Assembly (NCBI RefSeq): GCF_040717535.1
Contig: NZ_JBFEFI010000005.1
Location: 62,001-126,000, forward strand
Direction of reading: 5' to 3'
Length of the DNA: 64,000 bases
Source of the DNA: Thalassoglobus sp. JC818
Lineage (GTDB): Bacteria; Planctomycetota; Planctomycetia; Planctomycetales; Planctomycetaceae
The notes beneath the pieces are model-generated. The model worked only from the letters and a program-made list of their open reading frames with translations, made no database searches and was not told the origin of the DNA. A program made the translations under genes and the position numbers. Each line of letters begins with the position of its first letter. Position 1 is the first letter of the stretch. Shown in pieces: positions 45,625 through 54,126 of this stretch.

Positions 45625-45933
45625 TTTCAGGGCTCACAAATTATTCCCCACGACATCTCAGTCAATCGATTCGTCGTCCCTGATTTCACGAAAAGACGTC
45701 TGGGGTGATATTCTCAGGTCACATCCTTCAACAAGTGGATCTGACCTCTTCTACATCGTAACTTCTCATAGGCTGCCTTGCCAATCATTTGGGAATGACG
45801 AGCAACCTCGATAATCGGCAGAACCTGCCACTCGGTTTCGAAGCTGACCGTTTTCCGAACGCCTCAATGACGCCAACGGACGTTTCAGATTGACTAACCA
45901 CTCGAATCGGTCCAAACCGTTCTCGAATGTTAG

Positions 45934-46917
45934 TTAGGGCTGAACAGCTCGCAACGAACCTTTCTGGTAGGCATCCGCCATCGCTTTCGGAATTTCGGCC
46001 TCGGCGAGAACCACCTTGGCGCGGTTTTCCTGAGTTCGTGCTTGCATTTCCTGTTCCAGAGCGACGGCTTCTGCTCGTCTCTCTTCCGCTCTCGCACGTG
46101 CGACTCGCATATCCGCTTCGGCCTGATCGGCCTGCAGACGAGCCCCGACATTGTCACCGACATCAATATCTGCGATGTCGATCGAAACAATTTCGTAAGC
46201 TGTCTGAGAGTCGAGACTCTTGCGGAGCACAGTTTGTGCAATCAGTGCCGGATTTGCCAGCACGACCTTATGTGTTTCTGAAGATCCAATCGCCGAGACA
46301 ATTCCCTCACCGACTCGAGCGATGACGGTTTCTTCCGTCGCTCCGCCGACAAGCTGTCCGAGGTTTGTTCGTACCGTCACACGGGCTCGAGCTTTCAATT
46401 GAATTCCATCTTTGGCAACACCATCAAGAGTGGTGCGGCCGTGTCGAGGATCCGGGCAGTCAATCACCTTAGGATCGACACTTGTTCGCACAGCTTCCAG
46501 GACATCGCGACCAGCGAGGTCAATTGCAGAAGCAGTATCCCAGTCGAGATCAATGCGGGCACGATGGGCAGCAATCAGGGCTCGAACCACTCTCTGTACG
46601 TTTCCGCCGGCCAGATAGTGAGCTTCGAGAGCAGATGTGGAAATGCTTGAAATCCCAGCCTGAACCGCGCTGATTTTGGCGTCAACGATGGTGTTGGGAT
46701 TCACTTTCCGCAGAGACATGAAGATCAGTGTAAACGGACCAATTCGGGCACGCGTCACGAATGCGCGCAACCACAAATTGAAGTACTTCCCGAACATGAA
46801 GACGAGAATGAAGCCCAGCAAAACGATGAAGAACACACCAATCATCGCTGCAATCGCCCACGGATCGGGGCCCTTTTGTGCGAGCACAGGGATGTTGACA
46901 AGTGCCAGATTCTTCAC
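45934..46917 (-). CDS. floA: Flotillin-like protein FloA (membrane microdomain scaffold)
   Basis: 327 aa. GTG 46917 is chosen because GGAG lies exactly 6 bp before it; the longer frame to 47073 adds unrelated sequence. A membrane segment at about residues 19-42 ([23 protein letters not shown]) is followed by the FloA domain: [68 protein letters not shown] and [19 protein letters not shown] coiled coil with EA-rich repeats ([20 protein letters not shown]) closes it. FloA organises lipid-raft-like domains and membrane fluidity. The normal family length and motif order are kept. Confidence 0.95.
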   Translation of the reverse strand: MKNLALVNIPVLAQKGPDPWAIAAMIGVFFIVLLGFILVFMFGKYFNLWLRAFVTRARIGPFTLIFMSLRKVNPNTIVDAKISAVQAGISSISTSALEAHYLAGGNVQRVVRALIAAHRARIDLDWDTASAIDLAGRDVLEAVRTSVDPKVIDCPDPRHGRTTLDGVAKDGIQLKARARVTVRTNLGQLVGGATEETVIARVGEGIVSAIGSSETHKVVLANPALIAQTVLRKSLDSQTAYEIVSIDIADIDVGDNVGARLQADQAEADMRVARARAEERRAEAVALEQEMQARTQENRAKVVLAEAEIPKAMADAYQKGSLRAVQP

Positions 46918-47246
46918 GTTTGTCTCCGTCACTGATGGAAATTCTTGGTGAGTTGGTCCGCCAATTGTAAGTTTGGCGATCGAAATTGCAATTTCGGTGT
47001 GCAGGACGTGCCTGCCTCGCTGGCTAAAGGCGTTAACAATGATGACTTCCGCTATCGCTCTCAACGATCCCAACGCTAAGAAAAATCAAACTTTCTGGAT
47101 CCAAAAATGTGGAATTCGTGAACTCATCTTGAGTTTGTGAACAGAGATTGGAAAATACGAATTAGTCAATTTTGATTCATCAACTGAATGACGAGTCATT
47201 TCTCAAATTTTGATGAATCTCTTCCAGCTCTCCTGAGGAGAAAAAC
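46918..47246. other. Leader and intergenic region between divergent floA and BON-like gene
   Basis: About 330 bp that should hold both promoters. Its right part contains the nested inverted repeats described separately (47174-47219), just before the ribosome binding site of the 127-aa gene. No gene was recognised. Confidence 0.5.
47174..47219. promoter_or_regulatory. Nested inverted repeats in the leader of the BON-like gene
   Basis: An outer 10-bp repeat, GATTCATCAA (47174-47183) with TTGATGAATC (47210-47219), encloses a 14-bp dyad AATGACgaGTCATT (47187-47200). It lies 28 bp before the ATG. It could be a repressor operator or a 5' UTR hairpin. Confidence 0.5.
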
Positions 47247-47630
47247 ATGGATGGAAAGGCGCTCAACCGTTCGATTCATCGTATCCCGGACACAGTCGAC
47301 GCTCGCGTTGGGGCAATGGATTCTTGGGAACTTTCACCTGAATCGGCCGGGGCGACAACTCCCTACTTCAGTCAGGCGACGATCACTGCCCACCAGCTTG
47401 AATCCCAGATTCAGCGACTTCTGCTGGAAATGGACGCGGTCAGATTCTGCTGCCTCGAAGTCCATCAACTGCACGATGGAAGCGATGGAATCTGTCTGAC
47501 TGGCAGAATTGAGACAGACGAAGATTTCGACATGCAAACCGTTCAGGACAAACTGCTGGACATGGGAATTTCCAACGTTTGCAACCGTCTCGTTTCCGTT
47601 CAATCTCGTCCTCGACTGAACGACAACTGA
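47247..47630 (+). CDS. Hypothetical protein with BON-like C-terminal region
   Basis: 127 aa. GAGGAG lies 7-8 bp before ATG 47247, a strong start signal. Residues about 50-118 show the alpha-beta-beta-alpha-beta pattern of a BON domain (LESQIQRLLLEM, CLEVHQL, ICLTGRIETDEDFDMQTVQDKLLDMGI, VCNRLVSVQ). BON proteins bind membranes or other ligands under stress. There is no signal peptide, so it appears cytosolic. A nested inverted repeat just upstream suggests it is regulated. The family call is inference from pattern only. Confidence 0.65.
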   Translation: MDGKALNRSIHRIPDTVDARVGAMDSWELSPESAGATTPYFSQATITAHQLESQIQRLLLEMDAVRFCCLEVHQLHDGSDGICLTGRIETDEDFDMQTVQDKLLDMGISNVCNRLVSVQSRPRLNDN

Positions 47631-47796
47631 ATTTGGCAACAAACAAGATTGCCGAGAACCAGAACGAACTCGCAAAGTCTGGTAGTGACTGAAAGGGCGT
47701 GGACTTCGTACAATGGAAAGGTCCCTTCAGTTTGGACTCTCTTGATCACCAATCTGAAGGGATCCCGCTTCGAAGTTTCAAAGTGAAGGGATCACG

Positions 47797-48903
47797 ATGA
47801 CACGCACAGTCGAACGCGATCTCCGCCGATTCAATGAAATCGTCCGGGGCAAAATTCGCAAAGATCTCCGCCGCTACGTGAATCACGGAGAGATGATTGG
47901 CCGCAAAGGGCGCGAAACGGTCAGCATCCCCGTTCCCAACATCGAAATTCCGCACTTTCAACACGGTCAGAAAGGGTCTGGCGGAACCGGGCAAGGCGAA
48001 GGCGATCCCGGACAACCGATCGGCCGCGGAGATGACGAAGGAGAAGGCATCGGTCCAGCCGGAAACGAGCCTGGCCGACACATTCGAGAAGTCGAAGTCT
48101 CATTCGATGAACTGGCTGAAATGCTTGCTCAAGACCTCGAGCTGCCCAACATCATCCCCAAAGGGCAGGACTCAATTCAGGCCATCAAAAACAAGTACAA
48201 CACAATCGCCCGCACCGGTCCGAACTCGCTGCGCCATCTCAAACGGACCTATAAGCAGGCCCTCAAACGAGAGATGGCCAGCGGAACCTACCAACCTGAA
48301 CGGCCGATGATCATTCCTGGACGGGATGATGAACGATACCGAAGTTGGACATCAGTTCCGCAACCACAAGCGAATGCAGCAATCTTCTACATCATGGACG
48401 TTTCCGGTTCCATGACCGACGATCAGAAGGAAATTGTCCGCATTGAAGCCTTCTGGATCGATACCTGGCTGAAGAGCCAATACGACGGAATCGAACGTCG
48501 CTACGTTGTCCACGATGCAGTGGCTCACGAAGTCAACGAAGACACCTTCTATCGAGTCAGAGAATCTGGCGGAACGAAGATTTCATCGGCCTATCACAAG
48601 GTCGATCAGATCATTCACAGAGACTTCCCGCCTGAGCTTTGGAACATCTATATGTTCCAGTTTTCGGACGGAGACAACTGGGGAGAAGACAGTCAGGCGT
48701 GTACGAAATTCCTCACTGACGAACTTCTGCCGGTCGCCAATCTCTTTTGTTACGGGCAAGTTCGCAGCCCGTACGGAAGCGGTGAATACATCAAAGACTT
48801 GAAGCGAATTCTGGAAGCCAACGACAATCTGATTCTCAGTGAAATTGATAACAAAGACGGCATTTACGACTCAATCAAACTGTTCCTCGGCAAAGGCAAG
48901 TAA
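47797..48903 (+). CDS. DUF444 (YeaH/YhbH-like) VWA-domain protein
   Basis: 368 aa. It opens VERDLRRFNEIVRGKIRKDLRRYVN and has the MIDAS motif DVSGSMT, as in the DUF444 family. A glycine-rich stretch (GSGGTGQGEGDPG) lies at residues 60-90. RRYVVHDAVAHEVNEDTFYRVRESGGTKISSAY and YMFQFSDGDNW match the conserved core. In many bacteria this gene sits with the serine protein kinase gene prkA and spoVR, in a stress and stationary-phase module. Neither partner is adjacent here. A direct repeat TGAAGGGATC at 47755 and 47784 precedes it, and the second copy doubles as the ribosome binding site. Confidence 0.93.
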   Translation: MTRTVERDLRRFNEIVRGKIRKDLRRYVNHGEMIGRKGRETVSIPVPNIEIPHFQHGQKGSGGTGQGEGDPGQPIGRGDDEGEGIGPAGNEPGRHIREVEVSFDELAEMLAQDLELPNIIPKGQDSIQAIKNKYNTIARTGPNSLRHLKRTYKQALKREMASGTYQPERPMIIPGRDDERYRSWTSVPQPQANAAIFYIMDVSGSMTDDQKEIVRIEAFWIDTWLKSQYDGIERRYVVHDAVAHEVNEDTFYRVRESGGTKISSAYHKVDQIIHRDFPPELWNIYMFQFSDGDNWGEDSQACTKFLTDELLPVANLFCYGQVRSPYGSGEYIKDLKRILEANDNLILSEIDNKDGIYDSIKLFLGKGK

Positions 48904-48960
48904 GCCTCGTTGATCAGTCCGAGTTCATGCCCTGGCTTCTGATGACGGAAGGTGAGTGTT

Positions 48961-49500
48961 GTGTCACTGATCGGACAGACTCATGAGAAATTGCACGCGA
49001 TTGCCGACGCGGTGGCAGAGCGATCGATCAAGCTTCAAACACGCATCGTCTTCGCTGAAAGTTGCACCTCTGGACTGATCGCTGCCACGCTCTCTCGATA
49101 CCCGGGTGTCTCAGAAGTTCTCTGTGGGAGTTGCGTCACTTACCGGAACGCAACCAAACATCAGTGGCTGGGAGTTGATGAGAAGTCGCTCGCCGACCCT
49201 CAAGTGGGACCGGTTTCGCAGATCGTCTCGGAACAGATGGCGAAGGGAGTTCTTTCACTCACTCCGGAAGCAGTTGTCGCGGTCTCAATCACCGGACATC
49301 TCGGTCCCAATGCGCCCGACGATCTCGACGGGATCGCGTACTCCACGATCTGTTTTCGTTCTGATCAAAACCCAGTCACTCGGAAATTGAATTTGGACGG
49401 TGAACTCGACGTCCATCTGGAAAAGCGCTACTTCCGTCAATTGTCGGCTGCCCGTCAGGTTCTGCATTTCCTCGACGAGCAACTCAATACGCGGGCGTAG
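48961..49500 (+). CDS. CinA C-terminal-type nicotinamide-nucleotide amidohydrolase (PncC-like)
   Basis: 179 aa from GTG 48961, chosen because AGGTGA lies 5 bp upstream; GTG 48952 is an alternative. The domain is marked by VFAESCTSGLIAATLSRYPGVSEVLCGSCVTYRNATKHQWLGV and AVSITGHLGPNAPDD. These cover the catalytic Ser region and the substrate loop of PncC (NMN deamidase), which recycles NMN to nicotinate mononucleotide. Family members usually read TGxAGPxG where this has TGHLGPNAP, so activity might differ. It lies 57 bp downstream of the DUF444 gene and may be co-transcribed. Confidence 0.85.
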   Translation: MSLIGQTHEKLHAIADAVAERSIKLQTRIVFAESCTSGLIAATLSRYPGVSEVLCGSCVTYRNATKHQWLGVDEKSLADPQVGPVSQIVSEQMAKGVLSLTPEAVVAVSITGHLGPNAPDDLDGIAYSTICFRSDQNPVTRKLNLDGELDVHLEKRYFRQLSAARQVLHFLDEQLNTRA

Positions 49501-49958
49501 GCCAATCCATCCTCCGGTGAGCTTTCGCTGGTTTTCTATGGGGATCTCTCCGTCCTATCAGCCCCGGAAATGACGTCTCTACTCGAAATCTTCGGAGCAA
49601 AGCCACGCTTCCAAATTGCAACGCAATTTTTCGACACCGGGTGGTGAAGATCGGTCAGAGAATTCCCTGCACGTTGCATTTTGTGAACTAGACTTTCGAA
49701 TGCATTGAGTGCCGTTGGTGCTCAAATCTGCATTGAGAAACTGGTTACTCCGACGAGACATACGCGAAATCCGCAAGAATCACCTCAGTGAATGACTGTG
49801 CGTTCACACGCATCGCGCACTCCATTCCGCGTTGTTTCACGGCATCCTGGCCCCCACTAACGGGTCAGAGCAGCACAATTTTCGCCGATCCGGTCTGAGT
49901 CAGGCTCTCATCCCCGAATTCATTGATAAAAATTTCGAAGCATTCATTGGGCATCACC
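49501..49958. other. Intergenic region
   Basis: About 458 bp with no convincing gene, repeat or terminator. It should hold the promoter of the acidic coiled-coil gene. Confidence 0.45.
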
Positions 49959-50981
49959 ATGGACGACCCGAACCTCATTGATGAACTGCAACGCGAAGTC
50001 GAATCCAAAGAGGCCGTCATTCTGGCGTTAACCTCTCAATTGGAAACGACGGCAGAGCAGCTCGAACGGATGCGGCGTACCGGTCCTGTCAGCGGACAGA
50101 AAGAATCCGGTTTTGGAGCTGGTGTCAACGCGCAGATTCGTGACTTTCTCGCCGAGTTTGATGAGTCATCGCCGCTCGAACATTTCGAACGCATTGAAAT
50201 TGGGATCGAGCAGATCCTCGAAATTCTGGCCGGCTCGAATACGTCTATAGCTGAGCTTCGCAAACTTCCGAAGGACGAGTTAGAAAACACTCTCTCCGAA
50301 GATGAGGAGTCCGACGAAGAAGCCGTCGCTGAGAAAACTGCCGAGGAGAAAGAAGAAGACTTCTGGGCTGCGACCAAAGCGCGACTCATGCAAGAAGCAG
50401 ATTCGCAACACGACGAAGATGAAATGGGAGCGTTGTTCTCCGGCGAAAAGAAAGACGCTTCATCTGACAGCGCCGCTGATGAGGATGATGAAGAAGCCAC
50501 TCCCGAAGCCAAAGCTCCTGTGCTTCAACCGGTTTCAATTCCTCCTGAACCCGAGGAAATGCCGGAACTTCCTAAACCCGTTACCACCATCACGGACGCC
50601 AAAAAACTGGAAGAAGCAGTCACTGAACGCGATCAATTCATCTCTTATCTCGTCGGTCGCCTGCGCCGAGCAGAATCGTATCCGTTTCCTCCCATCAACT
50701 GGGAAAGCGCGATGTCAGTGCCTGAGGACCTCAAGAAGTCCGTCATGGTCCTCGAAAAGCACCTCAAAGACCACCTGCGCCAATCCGAACTCTCTGTTTC
50801 CCTGGAACGCGCTGCTTTGACACGTGAGCGATCGAAACTTTGTCAGGTCAAAAGCCAACTACAAGATGAGATCCAAAAGATGGTCGCGATCTCGAACGCA
50901 CCTGCTCGTTCAACTCCAGAAGAGAGAATGAACCGTTTGTTCGACTTGCCCAAAGACACCGGTCCAAAAACTCTGGAGTAG
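49959..50981 (+). CDS. Acidic coiled-coil hypothetical protein
   Basis: 340 aa from ATG 49959. Residues 4-40 (LIDELQREVESKEAVILALTSQLETTAEQLERMR) are coiled coil. Residues about 110-190 are extremely acidic, with Glu/Asp runs (SEDEESDEEA, AEEKEED). A Pro-rich stretch follows (VSIPPEPEEMPELPKP). A second coiled coil spans about 270-325 (LEKHLKDHLRQSELSVSLERAALTRERSKL). There is no signal peptide or membrane segment, so it is cytosolic. I do not recognise the family; the layout suggests a scaffold or filament-associated protein. Confidence 0.75.
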   Translation: MDDPNLIDELQREVESKEAVILALTSQLETTAEQLERMRRTGPVSGQKESGFGAGVNAQIRDFLAEFDESSPLEHFERIEIGIEQILEILAGSNTSIAELRKLPKDELENTLSEDEESDEEAVAEKTAEEKEEDFWAATKARLMQEADSQHDEDEMGALFSGEKKDASSDSAADEDDEEATPEAKAPVLQPVSIPPEPEEMPELPKPVTTITDAKKLEEAVTERDQFISYLVGRLRRAESYPFPPINWESAMSVPEDLKKSVMVLEKHLKDHLRQSELSVSLERAALTRERSKLCQVKSQLQDEIQKMVAISNAPARSTPEERMNRLFDLPKDTGPKTLE

Positions 50982-51064
50982 ATGATCGGTCGAGATGGTC
51001 TTCGCACACGTTGCGAATCAAGCCGCAATTCAGATGCAGAAAGACAGGTCGTTGAACCAGATTG

Positions 51065-51574
51065 CTAGTTCTGGGCGACCAGGTGGCACGCCACACACGC
51101 TTTCACGAGTGCTTCTTCGCTATGGCCGGTTTCAACTTCGGTTCCCCAGAGACACGCTGTCTGCGTTTCATAAGCATGCGGACGGGATTCAGACTGAACC
51201 ACTGAAAGCCCTGCCAGACAGGTCGCCACTCCGGTCAGAAATGCTGCCATGTATTTCCAAGTCGCATTGCGTCCATCTCGCTTCGCTGGAGAAAACTCTC
51301 TCTGCGATGACGGAATCGTCACGAAACCTTCAGGCGCGAGGCGTTGCTGCAACTGTACGGCAGCTGAGTGAGCGAGTTCCTGATTCTCAACCGAGGAGTC
51401 TTGATCAAAGTTGAACTTCGGTGAAGGAACCTCTCGTTCCTGTTCACCCGACAACATCGGCGAAATCACATCGACGAAACAACAGCATCGATCACATTGA
51501 CGCAGATGCGTTTCAAAATCTTTCGACCTGGGCAGGTCTTCGAGAATTACGTCCAGGAAATCATCACAATTCAT
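51065..51574 (-). CDS. Anti-sigma-like membrane protein ending in a CxxCH motif
   Basis: 169 aa. The N-terminus resembles a zinc-finger anti-sigma: DDFLDVILEDLPRSKDFETHLRQCDRCCCFVDV, with H-x3-C-x2-C (HLRQCDRC). Residues about 108-125 (YMAAFLTGVATCLAGLSV) are a membrane anchor. The C-terminal tail, on the other side of the membrane, ends VKACVACHLVAQN; CVACH is the c-type heme attachment motif, although a single motif in a short tail is weak evidence. No sigma gene is adjacent. It could be a redox-sensing anti-sigma factor. Function not known. Confidence 0.65.
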   Translation of the reverse strand: MNCDDFLDVILEDLPRSKDFETHLRQCDRCCCFVDVISPMLSGEQEREVPSPKFNFDQDSSVENQELAHSAAVQLQQRLAPEGFVTIPSSQREFSPAKRDGRNATWKYMAAFLTGVATCLAGLSVVQSESRPHAYETQTACLWGTEVETGHSEEALVKACVACHLVAQN

Positions 51575-51718
51575 CGGTCAACCATTCGCGATGGGTTCGC
51601 GTGAAACGAGTGAGCGTTATTCGTTAAAGAATACCCGTTCCCCGATCAATTGGCGAGACCAAGTGCAAATTGACGGCCGAATTCTGAATCCCAGCCGAAG
51701 ACGTGATGAATCCTATTG

Positions 51719-53707
51719 CTACTCAATCACAGAGTAATCGGGATAGACCATTGGTTTGGTGATCAGGTTTGGAGCTGGCTTGGCATACTTCCGAGCTTCG
51801 AAATTCTCTTCAGCATCGATGTATGCTTCCGGGTTCCAGCAGCCTTCGATCAACTCGATACTGCTGGCTCGGAGAGTTTGTCCCGTCCGAAAACTGAGAT
51901 CCGCCAGAGCAACATTGTACTGAGTGATTGACCTCGCCAGATTCACTTCTGACTCAGCAACACGCATCTCCGCTCGCAATAGTGGCTCGAGTTCCGGATC
52001 GTTGTCGATGGCATAGCGGAACTGGGCGAATGCGAGCTTCCGTGCCTCTTCAGCAGCGAGATACTGGTTATAGGAGTTTCGACTCTCTTCGTAAGCGAGA
52101 TCGATTGTTCGGAACGAGTCCGCCACTTCATGACTGAGTTCCACTTCCTGTTCTGCCAGCACTGCTCTTGCTTTCGCAAGCTGTAGTTCCAGCGACTGAA
52201 CTTGAGTCTTGGCGAATCGACGTCCGATCGGAACGGAGAACTCAACGCCCACATTCCAGCCGGTTTGACCAGCATTTAACATGGACTGGTAATAGTTCTC
52301 GACAGCTGGCGGAATCTGCGGCCCCGAATCGCCCCGACCGAACAGTTCGTCACCGAATCCGTTGATGCGGTAGCCACTCACGAAATCGAGTCGCGGCATC
52401 AGCAGGTTTTCGGCAGCCCGCAGTTGCAGCTCAAAGCTGCGAATCGACCACTTCTGCCTTCGCACCTCAGGACGCTTCACGAGCGCGTCGGACATGGCAA
52501 CTTCCCAGCTCGGGACGAACTCAGCGGTGATGGGTTCGTCGATAGGACGAATCACTCTTCCGTCGTTGACCGGGAGCCCCATCAATCGCCGCAGCTGTGC
52601 TTCCGTCGAATAGATCGAGTTTCGTGCGCGATCGACTTCTGCCTTCGTATCCAGATAGATACTTCGCAGATTCAGCTCCGTACGCCCCCCGGGTCCAGTC
52701 CCAGCTTGTCGCTTGGCTTCGGCAACCTGGAAGGACTGGTTGGCCATCTCTTCGATTCGACTTTGCAAATCGAACGTGATGTAGTCGAGGTGCAGCCGCC
52801 AGTAAAGTTCTTCGACATCGTGAACGAGTTGTTGGACGGCCTGTTCAAACTCGGCCAACTCCATGTCGTTCTCAATCCGGGCGATCACGACACCCTGTTG
52901 AACCCCCGTGACTCCTTGAATGTTTTCCGAGATCGGCCCGGCAATTCGCGTGTATTCAACGCCTCCCCCGGCCAGCAATGGCTGTCGGAATTGGAGCGAC
53001 GTCGCTCCTTCGTAGACCGAAGGAAAGAGTTGCGGTTCTCCCGGTCCGGCAGGAATATTTCGCCCTGTTCGCACGACGCTGTGAGCCAGTGTCAATTGAC
53101 CACCGGTCGCCAGTCGTTTGAAGAAAGAGGCATTGAACGAATCTGTCGACTCTTGCAGAACTGTACCCGCGAGCCGCCCCAAAGCGATCGTATTGTTTTG
53201 AATGGTATTGTTCTGACCGTACAAGAGCTGAGTCGTAAACTGCGTATCGAAGTCTGACAACGCAGCTTCGACACCACGTTGACCGAACAGCACTCCGCTT
53301 TCCTGAATCGCAGGATCGAAGACCGATTGCACGAATTGCGGGTTCGCCAGAATCGGATTCCCGGGACTCAAGAACTGTCCGGAACTTCGAATCACGTGGC
53401 TGTTCAACAGGGCCGTTTGGATGGCTTCCGCCAGACTCAAATCCCAGATCTCATCTTTGGTGCGATCTCGAATGCGTCGCGGCGGAACAGCGAAGTTCAC
53501 CTTTGAAGAAACCGGACCTTCCAAGTCTGTGTAGGCAATCTGCGTCGCTCGATCGAGGTAATCTGCAGAATGCTCTGTCCCGAGATAGGTCGGTAATTCT
53601 CCGCGTTGACGACATGCGGAGATCATCGTCAGGCAGCTTCCGACCACAATCCAAAGCGAAAGTGGTTTCAAGCGCCTCCAGCGTGTGTGACGACCGCGAG
53701 GTGTCAT
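51719..53707 (-). CDS. TolC-like outer-membrane efflux lipoprotein
   Basis: 662 aa from ATG 53707. A lipoprotein signal ends MISAC (Cys31), so it is lipid-anchored in the outer membrane. The body is the OEP/TolC fold: long helices with repeated LSLAEAIQTALLNSHVIRSSG, ARNSIYSTEAQLRRLMGLP and DSFRTIDLAYEESRNSYNQY patterns, and LARSITQYNVALADLSFRTG near the end. It forms the exit duct of an export system. It lies next to the M50/HlyD and HlyD genes on the same strand, 419 bp downstream, and probably completes that system. No pump gene is nearby. Confidence 0.9.
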   Translation of the reverse strand: MTPRGRHTRWRRLKPLSLWIVVGSCLTMISACRQRGELPTYLGTEHSADYLDRATQIAYTDLEGPVSSKVNFAVPPRRIRDRTKDEIWDLSLAEAIQTALLNSHVIRSSGQFLSPGNPILANPQFVQSVFDPAIQESGVLFGQRGVEAALSDFDTQFTTQLLYGQNNTIQNNTIALGRLAGTVLQESTDSFNASFFKRLATGGQLTLAHSVVRTGRNIPAGPGEPQLFPSVYEGATSLQFRQPLLAGGGVEYTRIAGPISENIQGVTGVQQGVVIARIENDMELAEFEQAVQQLVHDVEELYWRLHLDYITFDLQSRIEEMANQSFQVAEAKRQAGTGPGGRTELNLRSIYLDTKAEVDRARNSIYSTEAQLRRLMGLPVNDGRVIRPIDEPITAEFVPSWEVAMSDALVKRPEVRRQKWSIRSFELQLRAAENLLMPRLDFVSGYRINGFGDELFGRGDSGPQIPPAVENYYQSMLNAGQTGWNVGVEFSVPIGRRFAKTQVQSLELQLAKARAVLAEQEVELSHEVADSFRTIDLAYEESRNSYNQYLAAEEARKLAFAQFRYAIDNDPELEPLLRAEMRVAESEVNLARSITQYNVALADLSFRTGQTLRASSIELIEGCWNPEAYIDAEENFEARKYAKPAPNLITKPMVYPDYSVIE

Positions 53708-54126
53708 GACAGTCCCTGATTCAAATCCATCCCACCCTGAGGTGGCGCATGCGGCACGCTCCCCCCGAGTGCGCACGACCATGCTTTCAGATTCTTCGTG
53801 TTGTCACAGCACTCGGTCTCAGCCTATTTGGGAAATTTGACGGTCAATTCCGTAGAATCGACAAGACCGGTTTTAAGATGGGAAGACGTGTCAGAGTTGT
53901 CGTTCACAGCTGCCGAAATCTCGAAAACTTTGAACACTTTGGAAAACAATCCTCAAGCTTCAAACTGCTCGAATCGAGCCGACAAACGATGCAAGAGTCG
54001 ATCAGAATGGCCTCGGACTGATCGAAAACTCATGATCTGTTTGTTTTCGACTCTCCTCTGTTCTCTGACCGGATTTACACCGGACTAGGCATATTCGAAA
54101 GCGAGAAGTCATCGTGGCGACTTCGA
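53708..54126. other. Gap between M50/HlyD and TolC genes
   Basis: About 419 bp with no gene recognised. It is long enough to hold a separate promoter for the TolC-like gene. Only a short CGACT/AGTCG hairpin is seen near 54118-54135, overlapping the end of the M50 gene. Confidence 0.45.

Noticed and set aside
52424-53257. 277-codon open frame on the plus strand
   Set aside because: Antisense to the TolC-like gene with no recognisable domain.
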